Assembly: GCA_944323155.1 (NCBI GenBank)
Contig: CALURL010000012.1
Coordinates: 1 to 64,000 of the forward strand
Reading direction: 5' to 3'
DNA length: 64,000 nt
Source of the DNA: Candidatus Gastranaerophilales bacterium
Lineage (GTDB): Bacteria > Cyanobacteriota > Vampirovibrionia > Gastranaerophilales > Gastranaerophilaceae
The notes beneath the pieces are model-generated. The model had not been told where the DNA came from. It ran no database searches and saw nothing but the letters and a program-made list of their open reading frames with translations. Shown here one piece after another: positions 9,174 through 17,734 of the stretch. Position 1 is the first letter of the stretch. Each line of letters starts with the position of its first letter. The translations under genes were made by a program, and so were the position numbers.

Positions 9174-9434
9174 ATGCAAGAGAAAAAGAAACAATTGATA
9201 TGTTCATCTGTTGGAATTGTATATAAAGATTTACGTGGAAAGAAAAGTCAATACATAATCGGTGCAGAATATGGAATTCCCAGTTCTGTAATTAGCGAGT
9301 TGGAGCGTGGTAAGAAAGATCCACAATTGACTACAATTTTTAAACTTGCAGAAAGCTGTGGTATAAAACCGTCTCAATTGTTAGCTAAAGTTGAGGAATT
9401 ATTACCTGATGACTTTAGTGTCTGTGATGATTAA
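9174..9434 (+). CDS. XRE-family HTH regulator
   Basis: An 86-residue Cro/CI-type repressor: an HTH with YIIGAEYGIPSSVISELERG followed by KDPQLTTIFKLAESCGI, and a short acidic tail. It is a paralogue of the protein at 50739, sharing DLRG, SSxI, ERGxKDPQxTT and FKLAE. Both genes have the palindrome core CGTTCGCGA upstream, so autoregulation is likely. The stop overlaps the end of the convergent tdk gene by 4 bp. Confidence 0.85.
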   Translation: MQEKKKQLICSSVGIVYKDLRGKKSQYIIGAEYGIPSSVISELERGKKDPQLTTIFKLAESCGIKPSQLLAKVEELLPDDFSVCDD

Positions 9435-10048
9435 TGTTCAAAACTTAGAAGTTTAAGTGTTCTTTTTTGTTTTTCGTGTTTAACATCTGGAAGTTCATAG
9501 CATTTAATACATCTGGCTTCGTAAGTTTCATCACCGCCTATCATAATCAGTGGAGAATTTTTATCAGCAGGTTTGCCATCAATAAGTCTTTGTGTACGTG
9601 TTGCATTTTCACAGCCGCATTTCATGCATACGGCATGCAGCTTATCAACTTCTGTTGCAATACACATTAACTGTGGCATGCTGCCGAATGGTTCTGCTTT
9701 AAAATCAAGTTCTAAGCCTGTTCCGATTACTTTTTTGCCTTCTTCCATCAACTTTGAAATTACTTTAACAATATTACTGTCAAAAAATTGAAGTTCGTCA
9801 ATTGCAACAACTTCATCCTCTGGCTTTACTACGCTGAGAATTTGGATTGAATGTTTAACTTTAATAGCATCAAGCCACAGACCATTTCTTGATTCTATGT
9901 AATCTCCTTTTGCACGGGTATCAACATCCGGTGATATTACTTTAACCTTTTTTTTCGCAATAATACAACGTTTAATTCTTCTTAACAACTCTTCGGTTTT
10001 GCCGCAGCTCATAGGGCCTGTGATTAACTCGAAAGAATACCCGTACAT
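9431..10048 (-). CDS. tdk: Thymidine kinase (type II)
   Basis: Phosphorylates thymidine to dTMP with ATP in pyrimidine salvage. The P-loop GPMSCGKTEELL lies near the N-terminus, DELQFF is the Walker B/lid region, and a structural zinc site is formed by CMKCGC and CIKCYE. I prefer the ATG at 10048 (about 205 residues, AGGGG ribosome site about 10 nt upstream). A TTG 24 bp earlier would add eight residues. It is convergent with the XRE gene at 9174. Confidence 0.93.
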   Translation of the reverse strand: MYGYSFELITGPMSCGKTEELLRRIKRCIIAKKKVKVISPDVDTRAKGDYIESRNGLWLDAIKVKHSIQILSVVKPEDEVVAIDELQFFDSNIVKVISKLMEEGKKVIGTGLELDFKAEPFGSMPQLMCIATEVDKLHAVCMKCGCENATRTQRLIDGKPADKNSPLIMIGGDETYEARCIKCYELPDVKHEKQKRTLKLLSFEH

Positions 10049-10141
10049 AACTTTTATCCCCTGTTTTCCCAAAATTTTTACTATAATTATTTTACATCTG
10101 TGAATGTGATTTTGAAAGTAAAATTTTGTAAAAAGTTGAGA

Positions 10142-10936
10142 TTAGTGTAAAATTTTGTCGCGAAGTTTTTTTAATCCTGCGCCATAGAAATATCTAAGCT
10201 GTTCAGGGAAATGGTCTTCTATATCAATGAGGAACATGTCACGTGCAATGAAAGCTTTTATAAGATAAACAATTTCGGGATTTTTTGACCAAAGTGCGTC
10301 TGCTTCTATATTTTTTCTGGGTTCAACTTTACCAAAAATACCTTCTTCATTGTCTGCTGTCATGAATATAAACCTTTCACCTGAGTAATGTTCAAGCATT
10401 CTTGAGGTGTCGTTTTTAAAAACAGTTCCAAAGTTTGATGAAAAATTATCATAGCCGACTATTTTAATATCGAGACCTCTGTTATATGCATCAAGCAAAT
10501 GACTTTCTATGTATTTGTAATCTTGAGACCAGATTTCAAGATATATATTTTTGCGTGCGTTGTTAATTATTTCAATAACTTTGTTAATAATTTTTGCTCT
10601 GCCGTTAATTGTGAGTATAGGTTCAGAGTAATTTTCTTTTACGTTAGGGAGTTTTTTTTCAAGGAAATCAATAGTAGAGTCTATTTTTCTTTTAAATCTT
10701 TTTGTTAAATCTTTAGGTTTTATAGGAGAATATGTAACCGGTTTTTCGCCGGATGATGTTACGATATGCTGAATTTCTAAAGCCTTGAGGGTATCATAAG
10801 CTCTTGCCTGTGGAATATCTGCAATTTTGCTTATTTCGTAACCTGTTGCGGGGTATTTTTTCAGAAGTGCAAGATATACTTTTGCTTCGTAACTATTCAG
10901 ACCTAATTCTTTCAATTTTTCTACAATTTCTTCCAT
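10142..10936 (-). CDS. TrmB-family transcriptional regulator
   Basis: A 264-residue regulator with an N-terminal winged helix typical of TrmB (LGLNSYEAKVYLALLK, then ARAYDTLKALE). The C-terminal half resembles the PLD-like effector domain of TrmB proteins (GRAKIINKVIEIINNARKN and onwards). Such proteins usually sense sugars or metabolites. No transport operon adjoins it, so the regulon is unknown. Its -10 box (TACAAT) ends 6 nt before the ATG, indicating a leaderless message. Confidence 0.8.
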   Translation of the reverse strand: MEEIVEKLKELGLNSYEAKVYLALLKKYPATGYEISKIADIPQARAYDTLKALEIQHIVTSSGEKPVTYSPIKPKDLTKRFKRKIDSTIDFLEKKLPNVKENYSEPILTINGRAKIINKVIEIINNARKNIYLEIWSQDYKYIESHLLDAYNRGLDIKIVGYDNFSSNFGTVFKNDTSRMLEHYSGERFIFMTADNEEGIFGKVEPRKNIEADALWSKNPEIVYLIKAFIARDMFLIDIEDHFPEQLRYFYGAGLKKLRDKILH

Positions 10937-10942
10937 AGGCTG

Positions 10943-10971
10943 ATTGTAGCAAATTTTAAGTATATTGGCAA
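10943..10971 (-). promoter_or_regulatory. Leaderless-type promoter of the TrmB gene
   Basis: Minus strand: TTGCCA, 17 nt, TACAAT, then 6 nt to the ATG at 10936. Confidence 0.55.
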
Positions 10972-10972
10972 A

Positions 10973-11194
10973 CTATTTGAATGTATTTTCAAATTCTGTT
11001 AAAAATTTTGCTGGAGTTGTACCAAAACCTTTTGCAATTTTAATTAGAGTTTCTACTTTTACTCCTTGTTTTAAATTTTCTATACGACTAAGTGTTGCAG
11101 GTTCAATATTATTAGCCAGAGCAAATTTATTCAAAGAGACTTTCAAGCTTTCTCGCTTATCAAATATAAATCTTCCTAACTTAGTGTATTGCAT
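10973..11194 (-). CDS. XRE-family HTH regulator
   Basis: Small Cro/CI-type repressor of about 73 residues from the ATG at 11194. The longer reading from 11230 adds a hydrophobic 12-residue extension and lacks a ribosome site, whereas a CATAAT box lies 7 nt before the inner ATG. The HTH spans SLNKFALANNIEPATLSRIE, then VETLIKIAKGFGTTPAKFL. It is divergent from the small protein at 11276, so it may repress that gene. Confidence 0.75.
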   Translation of the reverse strand: MQYTKLGRFIFDKRESLKVSLNKFALANNIEPATLSRIENLKQGVKVETLIKIAKGFGTTPAKFLTEFENTFK

Positions 11195-11275
11195 ATTTGT
11201 AATTATGCGGTATGCTAAAATAAAAATCATTGATATTTATCAATAGTTTTTGATTATGATTTATAAGGACAAAAT

Positions 11276-11434
11276 ATGAATGACAAAATAAAAAAAGAAC
11301 AACTTAATCAGCTAGAGTTAATGAAAGAGATTTTAGTTCAAAATATGCAAGTAAATTATCAAACATATAGCGAAATATTATCTAAATTAGATATTCTTTC
11401 ATATTTAATTTTAAGAACTAATGAAAAAGAGTAA
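11276..11434 (+). CDS. Small 52-residue coiled-coil-like protein
   Basis: ATG start after an AAGGA ribosome site. The 52-residue product is almost entirely helical and charged (NQLELMKEILVQN, then YSEILSKLDILSYLIL). Leu/Ile spacing suggests a short coiled coil. It is divergent from the XRE repressor gene, with starts only about 80 bp apart, so the two may form a regulator/effector pair. I recognise no family. Confidence 0.5.
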   Translation: MNDKIKKEQLNQLELMKEILVQNMQVNYQTYSEILSKLDILSYLILRTNEKE

Positions 11435-11439
11435 TTCAG

Positions 11440-11822
11440 TTACTTAGTTTGGCAGGTATGCCCAACCTACATTTTTGTTGGGGTGGAAACCCCAACTTAC
11501 AACTTTCAGTTACTATCAAAGGGATAAAAAATTCCCTCTCCCAGGGAGAGGACTTGTGTCAATCTAAGCATTTTTTGTTGGGGTGGAAACCTACAACTTG
11601 ATTGATAAATAGAACATGTGAGTAACAAACAGGATGACCTGGTGGCAGGACTTATATTTGGTTAGATCCCGAAATAAATTCGGGATGACATTATTGTAGG
11701 TTGGGGTTTCCACCCCAACAAGTAAAACTAGAAAATATCCTCTCACCCCTTGGGGAGAGAGTTAGAGAGAGGGGCTAATGTTGTTTAATTGTAGGTTGGG
11801 CATACCTGCCAAACAAAATTCT
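11440..11822. repeat. Palindromic repeat cluster
   Basis: Several GTTGGGGTGGAAACCCCAAC-type hairpins, GGCAGGTATGCC and GGCATACCTGCC modules in both orientations, CCTCTCCC/GGGAGAGG hairpins, and an ATCCCGAAATAAATTCGGGAT palindrome near 11665-11685 related to the one at about 103-123. No gene is seen between 11435 and 11826. Confidence 0.75.
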
Positions 11823-11826
11823 TTCT

Positions 11827-12741
11827 TTATGCTCTTGGATGTGCTTCATTGTAAACGTCTTTCAAATGCTGGGTTGATACGTGGGTGTAAATTTGTGTGT
11901 TTGAAATGCTGGCATGCCCCAAAAGCTCCTGCACAACACGTAAATCAGCGCCGTTTTCAATCAGGTGAGTTGCAAAGCTGTGACGGAAAACGTGAGGGGT
12001 TACGTGTTTGGGAAGATTTATTTTTTCAACAATTTCATTAATAACATTTCTTATTGTGCGTGTCTGGAGCCGGTATCCGGTATTATTGATAAATACCGGA
12101 GAATCTTCCGTTGGTTCTTCTACCGGAAACCCTTTGGGAATTAACGATCTTGCCGTTTCTATATAACGCTCCAGATATGATTTTGCCCTGTCTGTTACAA
12201 GAATAATTCTTTCTTTAGCGCCTTTACCAAAAACCCTGATTTCGTTATTTTCAAGGTTCAAATCTCCAAAGTTTAGCCCTGACAATTCAGAAACACGCAT
12301 TCCTGTAGCCCACAAAAGTTCTAAGATAGTACGGTTACGGTAGCCGGATGGCGTTTCGATTTTTGTATTATTCAAAATTTGCTCAACTTCATCAGGTGTC
12401 AAAAATTTCGGCAATGATTTCGGTCGTTTAGGAGTGTTTAAGTTCATTGCAGGATTAGAGTCAATTTTTCTCTCACGATACAAAAATTTATAAAATGTTC
12501 TTATACTAGCAATTTTTCTTGCGATTGTGTTTTTCTTATAATTGAATTTCTGAATGAAGTGTAAATAATCTCTGATCTTTGAAAAGTTAACATCCTCGCA
12601 AGATTGCTCGTCCATCCAGACAAGGTAACTTAAAATGTCGCTGCAATAAGCTTTTGCAGTATGAGAAGAAAAATTTTTCTCAACAATTATATATGATTTA
12701 AAGTCCTCTAAATCTTGTTTTGATTGTGTGTTAATACTCAT
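11827..12741 (-). CDS. Tyrosine recombinase XerC/XerD
   Basis: Site-specific recombinase, most likely the chromosome dimer resolution enzyme acting at dif. The protein has 304 residues, typical of Xer. The N-terminal SAM-like core-binding domain is followed by a catalytic domain with all six residues: R149 (GMRVSEL), K173, H250 and R253 (HVFRHSF), H276 (LLGHAS) and Y285 (IYTHV). It is a single chromosomal gene bordered by repeats on its 3' side, with no sign of an associated element. XerC versus XerD cannot be decided here. Confidence 0.9.
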   Translation of the reverse strand: MSINTQSKQDLEDFKSYIIVEKNFSSHTAKAYCSDILSYLVWMDEQSCEDVNFSKIRDYLHFIQKFNYKKNTIARKIASIRTFYKFLYRERKIDSNPAMNLNTPKRPKSLPKFLTPDEVEQILNNTKIETPSGYRNRTILELLWATGMRVSELSGLNFGDLNLENNEIRVFGKGAKERIILVTDRAKSYLERYIETARSLIPKGFPVEEPTEDSPVFINNTGYRLQTRTIRNVINEIVEKINLPKHVTPHVFRHSFATHLIENGADLRVVQELLGHASISNTQIYTHVSTQHLKDVYNEAHPRA

Positions 12742-12851
12742 TTATCTACACCATTCATATTATTGCTTTTTGATAAAAGATATTATACAATACTTTTGTA
12801 AGAATTAGAATAGTACAACTCTAATCAACTTAAAAAATCTCAGGAGATGAC

Positions 12852-14696
12852 ATGAAATACAACAAAATATTAATAGCATCATTAATTACATCATTGGCAT
12901 TTTCTGCCACATCCGGCGTCTATGCAAAAGAACTGCAGGCACAGGTTCAAAAAACAACACCTAAAACTGCAAAAACTGTTGCTGCAGCCCATGCTAAATA
13001 TCCGGAAATTACTAAACTTATTGAATACAACAGATATTCAGAAGCTGATGCTAAATTAAAAGATATTTTGAACAAAGATCCTGATGATGTTACAGCACTT
13101 GCTCTAAGAGCTGTATCTTTAGCTAAACAATATAAACTTCAGCCTGCACAGCAGGAAATTGATAAGTTGATTAAGAAATATCCTAATAATCCTGATTTAC
13201 ACTATGCTCAAGGTATTGTTTATATGATGAGACAGACATCTTCTGACGTTGATTATATTAAAAATACCAGAGGTTTGATTAATTCTGCGATTAGAGAATT
13301 TGTAAAAACTGTTAACTTAGATACAAATTACTACACTGCATATAACGCAATGGGTGTTGCAACTTTGAAATTGGGTAACAGAAAAGACGCAAGAGATTTG
13401 TTTAACGCTTCTTTGAAAATAAATCCTTCTTACGCTGTTGCTTATGATAATTTAGGTGTTCTTGAAATGATGGGCGGAAACCTTGACGGGGCTGAAGCTT
13501 ATTTCAAAAAAGCAATGCAGCATAATTCCCACAACCCGACAGCATGGTATCACATGGCTCAGGTTGAAACAAGACGAGGTAATTATTCAAATGCCTTAAC
13601 CTGGATTAACCACTCAGTTCATGTTAACCCGAATTCTTCACCAGCTTTGAATTTGCAGGGTGAACTTTATTTGAAGCAGGGTAATCAGGCTGCGGCTATA
13701 AATTCATTTAAAAAAGCTGTTACTGTTAAACCGGAAAACTCCCGTCCATATTTAAATCTGGCTAATATTTATGAAAATAGAGCCGATGAAGAGTTTGCTA
13801 TGGAACAGCTAAAAACAGTTCTTGCAATTAACCCGAATTATCAGGAAGGCAAGCTGAAAATAGCTAACCTTGCACTTCATACAAGAAAATATGAACAGGC
13901 TTTGGATTATTATTCAAGACTTCTTGGCGATGAAAATTACAATGAAGACGCAATAATCGGTCTTGCAAATACATATTACGAAATGTCAAAAGATAGAGCA
14001 AGCAAAGAAGGTATTACAACTAACAAAGAAATCTATCTTGCTTATGACTACGTAAATAAAGCTATTGAAAAATGTCCGGAAGATTTGGAACTTCACCTTG
14101 CAAAACTAAAACTTGCAAGCCTTACCCACCAGGCTGCTTTATCTAAAGACAGTTTGAACTATATTATTCAAGCTGCCGGTAATAATTTAATGGACAGCAT
14201 TATCAAAGGTGAAGCTTATCTTGCTCTTGGCAGAGAAAAAGATGCTGTTTATACTTTTGAAAATGCAATTAATTTCTCAAACAGTATTGACGATGATTTA
14301 TACTTAGCAGAAATTCTTGTTCACCACAAACAGTTCAGAACAGCAAGAACTGCTTTGAAAAAAGCCTTGATGAAAGATCCTGATAACGTTATTGCGAAAA
14401 ACGGTATTGGGTATATTGATTTGTGCGAAATTAAATCAAATGAATTCTTTGATGTTGCTCAGCGTCAATTCAAAGAAAAGAATTACGCTTCAACAATCGA
14501 ATACTGTAACCGTGCAATCGACTTTTATCACAACAGCCCTGCAATTGCTAAGCTGAAAGCTCAATCTTACGAAAAAGAATTGAACTACAGAGGCGCTGTT
14601 AAATATTATCAACAATATTTAGCAATGAACCCTAATGCATCTGACAAAGATCAGGTGTTGAAAAAAATTAATAAGTACAAACGTAAAGCACAGTAA
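12852..14696 (+). CDS. Secreted tetratricopeptide repeat protein
   Basis: A 614-residue protein. Residues 1-25 form a Sec signal peptide (KILIASLITSLAFSATSGVYA). The remainder is a long TPR array of 34-residue units, for example YNAMGVATLKLGNRKDARDL and YDNLGVLEMMGGNLDGAEAY. It probably works as a periplasmic or surface scaffold for protein complexes. A CAGGAG ribosome site precedes the ATG. An 85-residue ORF follows after 8 bp, likely co-transcribed. The partner proteins are unknown. Confidence 0.85.
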   Translation: MKYNKILIASLITSLAFSATSGVYAKELQAQVQKTTPKTAKTVAAAHAKYPEITKLIEYNRYSEADAKLKDILNKDPDDVTALALRAVSLAKQYKLQPAQQEIDKLIKKYPNNPDLHYAQGIVYMMRQTSSDVDYIKNTRGLINSAIREFVKTVNLDTNYYTAYNAMGVATLKLGNRKDARDLFNASLKINPSYAVAYDNLGVLEMMGGNLDGAEAYFKKAMQHNSHNPTAWYHMAQVETRRGNYSNALTWINHSVHVNPNSSPALNLQGELYLKQGNQAAAINSFKKAVTVKPENSRPYLNLANIYENRADEEFAMEQLKTVLAINPNYQEGKLKIANLALHTRKYEQALDYYSRLLGDENYNEDAIIGLANTYYEMSKDRASKEGITTNKEIYLAYDYVNKAIEKCPEDLELHLAKLKLASLTHQAALSKDSLNYIIQAAGNNLMDSIIKGEAYLALGREKDAVYTFENAINFSNSIDDDLYLAEILVHHKQFRTARTALKKALMKDPDNVIAKNGIGYIDLCEIKSNEFFDVAQRQFKEKNYASTIEYCNRAIDFYHNSPAIAKLKAQSYEKELNYRGAVKYYQQYLAMNPNASDKDQVLKKINKYKRKAQ

Positions 14697-14704
14697 CCAG
14701 ACTA

Positions 14705-14962
14705 ATGAAAAAATTTGATATACGAAAATCATTCGAGATTTTTTGGAGAGAGCCCTTAAGCGTATTGACTGAGGGCTTGTTCCAACTTGTTAATGTCGAA
14801 GATAATATTTTTTCTAAAAAACCGTCGGTTAATGTTGATTTTGTTAACAAAAAAACACAAATTACAGTTGTCAATAGCGAGAAAATGTATAATATTTTTC
14901 AAAATGTCTTGTTTAAAAATAAACTGAAAGAACAAAAAGACAAAACGCTTATTACAAAGTAA
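14705..14962 (+). CDS. Uncharacterised 85-residue protein
   Basis: Starts 8 bp after the TPR gene and is probably in the same operon. It is a basic soluble protein (RKSFEIFWREPLSVLTEGLF, and a KNKLKEQKDKT tail) with no signal peptide, metal motif or membrane segment. I do not recognise a family. Its coupling to the TPR gene is the only functional hint. Confidence 0.55.
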   Translation: MKKFDIRKSFEIFWREPLSVLTEGLFQLVNVEDNIFSKKPSVNVDFVNKKTQITVVNSEKMYNIFQNVLFKNKLKEQKDKTLITK

Positions 14963-14984
14963 ATCCGTACGACATTAAGTGACT

Positions 14985-15250
14985 TGTGCCAGTGTTCGAA
15001 AAATTTAAGAGAATATATTCTCTCGCCCCTTGTGGCGAGAGTTAGAGAAGGGGCTAATGTTGTTTTATTGTCGGTTGGGATACCTGCCCAACAAATGCTA
15101 TGGCAATAAATAAACAATATTTGTACTTCCCCTCATCCGGCTTACAGCCACCTTCTCCCATAGGGAGAAGGGAGTAATTGTAGGTTGGGGTTTCCACCCC
15201 AACACGATTTGTAAATTTGTCGGTTTGGCAGGTATACCCAACCGACAAAT
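14985..15250. repeat. Palindromic repeat cluster
   Basis: Contains an inverted copy of the composite unit (CTTCCCCTCATCCGGCTTAC near 15125-15144 with its TTGGGATACCTGCCCAA hairpin), CTCCCATAGGGAG, GTTGGGG/CCCCAAC and GGCAGGTATACC modules. It fills the gap between the 85-residue gene and the ferritin gene. Confidence 0.7.
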
Positions 15251-15328
15251 TAGTATCCAAAATTAATGTCTTTTATTTCTTTTTTTACGTGGTAAACTGT
15301 AATCGAAGAAATATGAAGGGAGTATAAA

Positions 15329-15838
15329 ATGATTAACGAAAAAATGGAAAAAGCATTTAATGACCAAATTAACAAAGAACTTTATTCAGAATACCTTTAT
15401 CTTTCAATGCAGGCTTATTTTGAAAGATTAAATCTTAAAGGTTTTGTAAACTGGATGCAGGTTCAGGTACAGGAAGAACACGCTCATGCTTTGGGAATGT
15501 TTGATTATCTTAACCAAAGAGGCGGAAATGTTGTTCTTGAAGCAATTGACAAACCTCAAACAGATTGGGAAAGCCCGCTTGCTGTTTTTGAACACGTACT
15601 TGAACATGAAGAATATGTTACTTCTAGAATTAATGCATTAATGGATGTTGCAGAAGAAGTTAAAGATAGAGCTGCTATGTCATTCTTGAACTGGTATTTG
15701 AAAGAACAGGTTGAAGAAGAAGATAATGTAGGTAATGTTTTGGCAACATTAAAACTTATCGGTGATGACAAAAAAGCACTGCTTATGCTTGACAAAGAAC
15801 TTGCTACAAGAACTTTTGTTGCTCCTGTTATTGGTTAA
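15329..15838 (+). CDS. ftnA: Ferritin (FtnA type)
   Basis: Iron-storage ferritin that oxidises Fe2+ and stores ferric mineral in a 24-subunit shell. The 169 residues carry the whole ferroxidase centre in E. coli FtnA positions: E17, E50, H53, E94, Q127 and E130. No haem-binding bacterioferritin methionine pattern is evident. AAGGGAG precedes the ATG and a strong terminator follows. Iron control is plausible, but no Fur box is obvious. The region also holds a DtxR/MntR-type regulator 3 kb away. Confidence 0.95.
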   Translation: MINEKMEKAFNDQINKELYSEYLYLSMQAYFERLNLKGFVNWMQVQVQEEHAHALGMFDYLNQRGGNVVLEAIDKPQTDWESPLAVFEHVLEHEEYVTSRINALMDVAEEVKDRAAMSFLNWYLKEQVEEEDNVGNVLATLKLIGDDKKALLMLDKELATRTFVAPVIG

Positions 15839-15859
15839 ATAGATAATAAAATTCAACAT

Positions 15860-15889
15860 AAAAAAGGAGGTATCAACCTCCTTTTTTTT
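15860..15889 (+). terminator. Intrinsic terminator of the ferritin gene
   Basis: AAAAAAGGAGGT / ACCTCC followed by eight T residues, with a short TATCA loop. It overlaps the end of the convergent gene at 15888. Confidence 0.9.
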
Positions 15890-17066
15890 AATCCCACTGT
15901 TTTGAATTCAATTCTTCACGAAGAAGTCCATTCTCATTCAAATAGTCAAGAATTCTGAAATTCAAAAGATTTCTGTAATCCCTCATTGCAGGAGTAAAGT
16001 TAGATGCACTTCTCGGACATTTTTTACGAAGTTCACCAAGTTTTTTATCAGTGATTATACCTGTTTTATATCTGTTTGGCTGGTATACAGTCCATGCATC
16101 ATGCGGATAGTATGTTGCACGGCATTCATTTGTATTTTCATTAATCAGCATTTGCTCAAAAACCGCAAGAGGCATATTATGAAATTCTTGTTTTATCTCC
16201 TTTTTGTATGGCCATAATCTTTCAGGGAGCGGAACAGAAGGTTCTGAAACTTCTTCATCATCATAATGTCTGCTTTCAATATATTCCATAGAACCTATTC
16301 CTACAATTCTTATTGATTTGGCGAATTCTTCCAATACACCTTCCTGTTCAGCGATTTGAGACATTAAATCGAGAAACGAACAAGCTCCTTTTCCAGTATC
16401 TATATAATCCGTTATAATGACTTTTTTGCCTGTTTTTTTATGAACATCTACAATATGTTTTGGGTCAGCTTGAATATTTTTCAGATAACGTTTGTAAGAT
16501 TTTATTTCTTCTTTTGTTGGTGCTATAGAATTAATCCTAACCATCCCTTCATCTGGATCATGCCTATACCAGTATTTCGAAAATGCAACAAATTTATAAT
16601 CATCAATACCGCCTTTCATCCATAAGGCAGTGTTTAAAAACCACTTAGGACTTCTACCTAAACACAAAATAGGCTCATTACGCAAATTACAATATACTTT
16701 ACAAACGTCAACAAACTGTTTCATGGAACGATCGTCCATTAAAGGTAAATACTTTTTATTTGCATTTTTGAGTTCAGAAGCATCAACCTTTTTATTAAAT
16801 TCATTACATTTTTTTCTCATTAATCTTTTCATTGGCTCTGACATATTTTTGTAAGCAAAATAATCAATATCAGGAACAGTGCGTGATTCATGGTTCTTAC
16901 CGGTAAAATTAACGCCTGATAATTGTTGTAGTAAAGATAATGAGAACTTTTTGTTGTTGACTTGTTTGTACTCTTGATTTATTTGAACAGGTGCTTTTAT
17001 ATCCCGCGAAATAAGAGTTTGACTTGAATTATACCCCCTCCCTGACATTATACTGTATACTTGCAT
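15888..17066 (-). CDS. Phosphoribosyltransferase-like protein of unknown function
   Basis: A 392-residue protein. The middle contains ILCLGRSPKWFLNTALW and then VIITDYIDTGKGACS, resembling a PRTase fold with its PRPP-binding loop, although the first acidic residue of the usual DD pair is replaced by Thr. The N-terminal 55 residues are disordered and carry SGVNFTGK, a short motif also seen near the N-termini of the genes at 22707, 23088 and 24230. A GGAG site precedes the ATG. It lies convergent with ferritin. The substrate is unknown, and it may not be catalytic. Confidence 0.6.
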   Translation of the reverse strand: MQVYSIMSGRGYNSSQTLISRDIKAPVQINQEYKQVNNKKFSLSLLQQLSGVNFTGKNHESRTVPDIDYFAYKNMSEPMKRLMRKKCNEFNKKVDASELKNANKKYLPLMDDRSMKQFVDVCKVYCNLRNEPILCLGRSPKWFLNTALWMKGGIDDYKFVAFSKYWYRHDPDEGMVRINSIAPTKEEIKSYKRYLKNIQADPKHIVDVHKKTGKKVIITDYIDTGKGACSFLDLMSQIAEQEGVLEEFAKSIRIVGIGSMEYIESRHYDDEEVSEPSVPLPERLWPYKKEIKQEFHNMPLAVFEQMLINENTNECRATYYPHDAWTVYQPNRYKTGIITDKKLGELRKKCPRSASNFTPAMRDYRNLLNFRILDYLNENGLLREELNSKQWD

Positions 17067-17164
17067 TTTGTACTCCTTTTATTTTTGTACGCAGATAATT
17101 ACTTACATGAAAACTAAACATAAATAAATTTGCCACATGAAATCATTTATTATAAAATTTGTCT

Positions 17165-17650
17165 ATGCAAAGTATCGAAAAAGTTGAAAATATAAAGCAA
17201 TTGGCCAGCCTTGCAAAAGAAATTTGGTTTGAATACTGGCCTGGAACACTTTCTAACGAGCAGATTGAATATATGGTAAAAAAATTCCAGTCACAAAAAG
17301 CTATCCAAAATCAAATTGATAATGAAAATTACACATACTATTTTATAAATGTTAATAATGAAAACGCGGGATACTTTGGCGTTTCCGACAAAAAAGAATA
17401 TCTTTTTTTATCTAAAATATACATTAAGAAATCTTATAGGCATAAAGGAATTGGGACAAAAACTTTTAATGAAATTATAAAAATTGCGAAATCAATAAAT
17501 CTTAATAAAATTAGACTTACAGTAAACAAACATAATATAAATTCCATAAACGCTTACAATAAATGGGGCTTCAAAACTATAGATTCAGTTGTCGAAAATA
17601 TTGGAAATGGTTTTGTTATGGACGATTACATTATGGAATACCAGATTTAG
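17165..17650 (+). CDS. GNAT-family N-acetyltransferase
   Basis: A 161-residue acetyltransferase. The acetyl-CoA-binding motif A reads IYIKKSYRHKGIGTKTFNEI (the R/Q-x-x-G-x-G/A loop as YRHKGIG). Motif B is NSINAYNKWGFK. I prefer the ATG at 17165: a TAAAAT box ends 6 nt before it. The TTG two codons upstream would lie on top of the transcription start. The substrate (small molecule or protein) cannot be told. A terminator follows. Confidence 0.85.
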   Translation: MQSIEKVENIKQLASLAKEIWFEYWPGTLSNEQIEYMVKKFQSQKAIQNQIDNENYTYYFINVNNENAGYFGVSDKKEYLFLSKIYIKKSYRHKGIGTKTFNEIIKIAKSINLNKIRLTVNKHNINSINAYNKWGFKTIDSVVENIGNGFVMDDYIMEYQI

Positions 17651-17662
17651 TAAAAAAATAAA

Positions 17663-17697
17663 CCCTCGTTATTTATTGTACAGTATGCGAGGGCTTT
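17663..17697 (+). terminator. Intrinsic terminator of the GNAT gene
   Basis: CCCTCG (17663-17668) pairs with CGAGGG (17688-17693), followed by CTTTT. Confidence 0.65.
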
Positions 17698-17734
17698 TAA
17701 ATATAATATAAGAAGGTGTAGAAAAGTCTTTATT

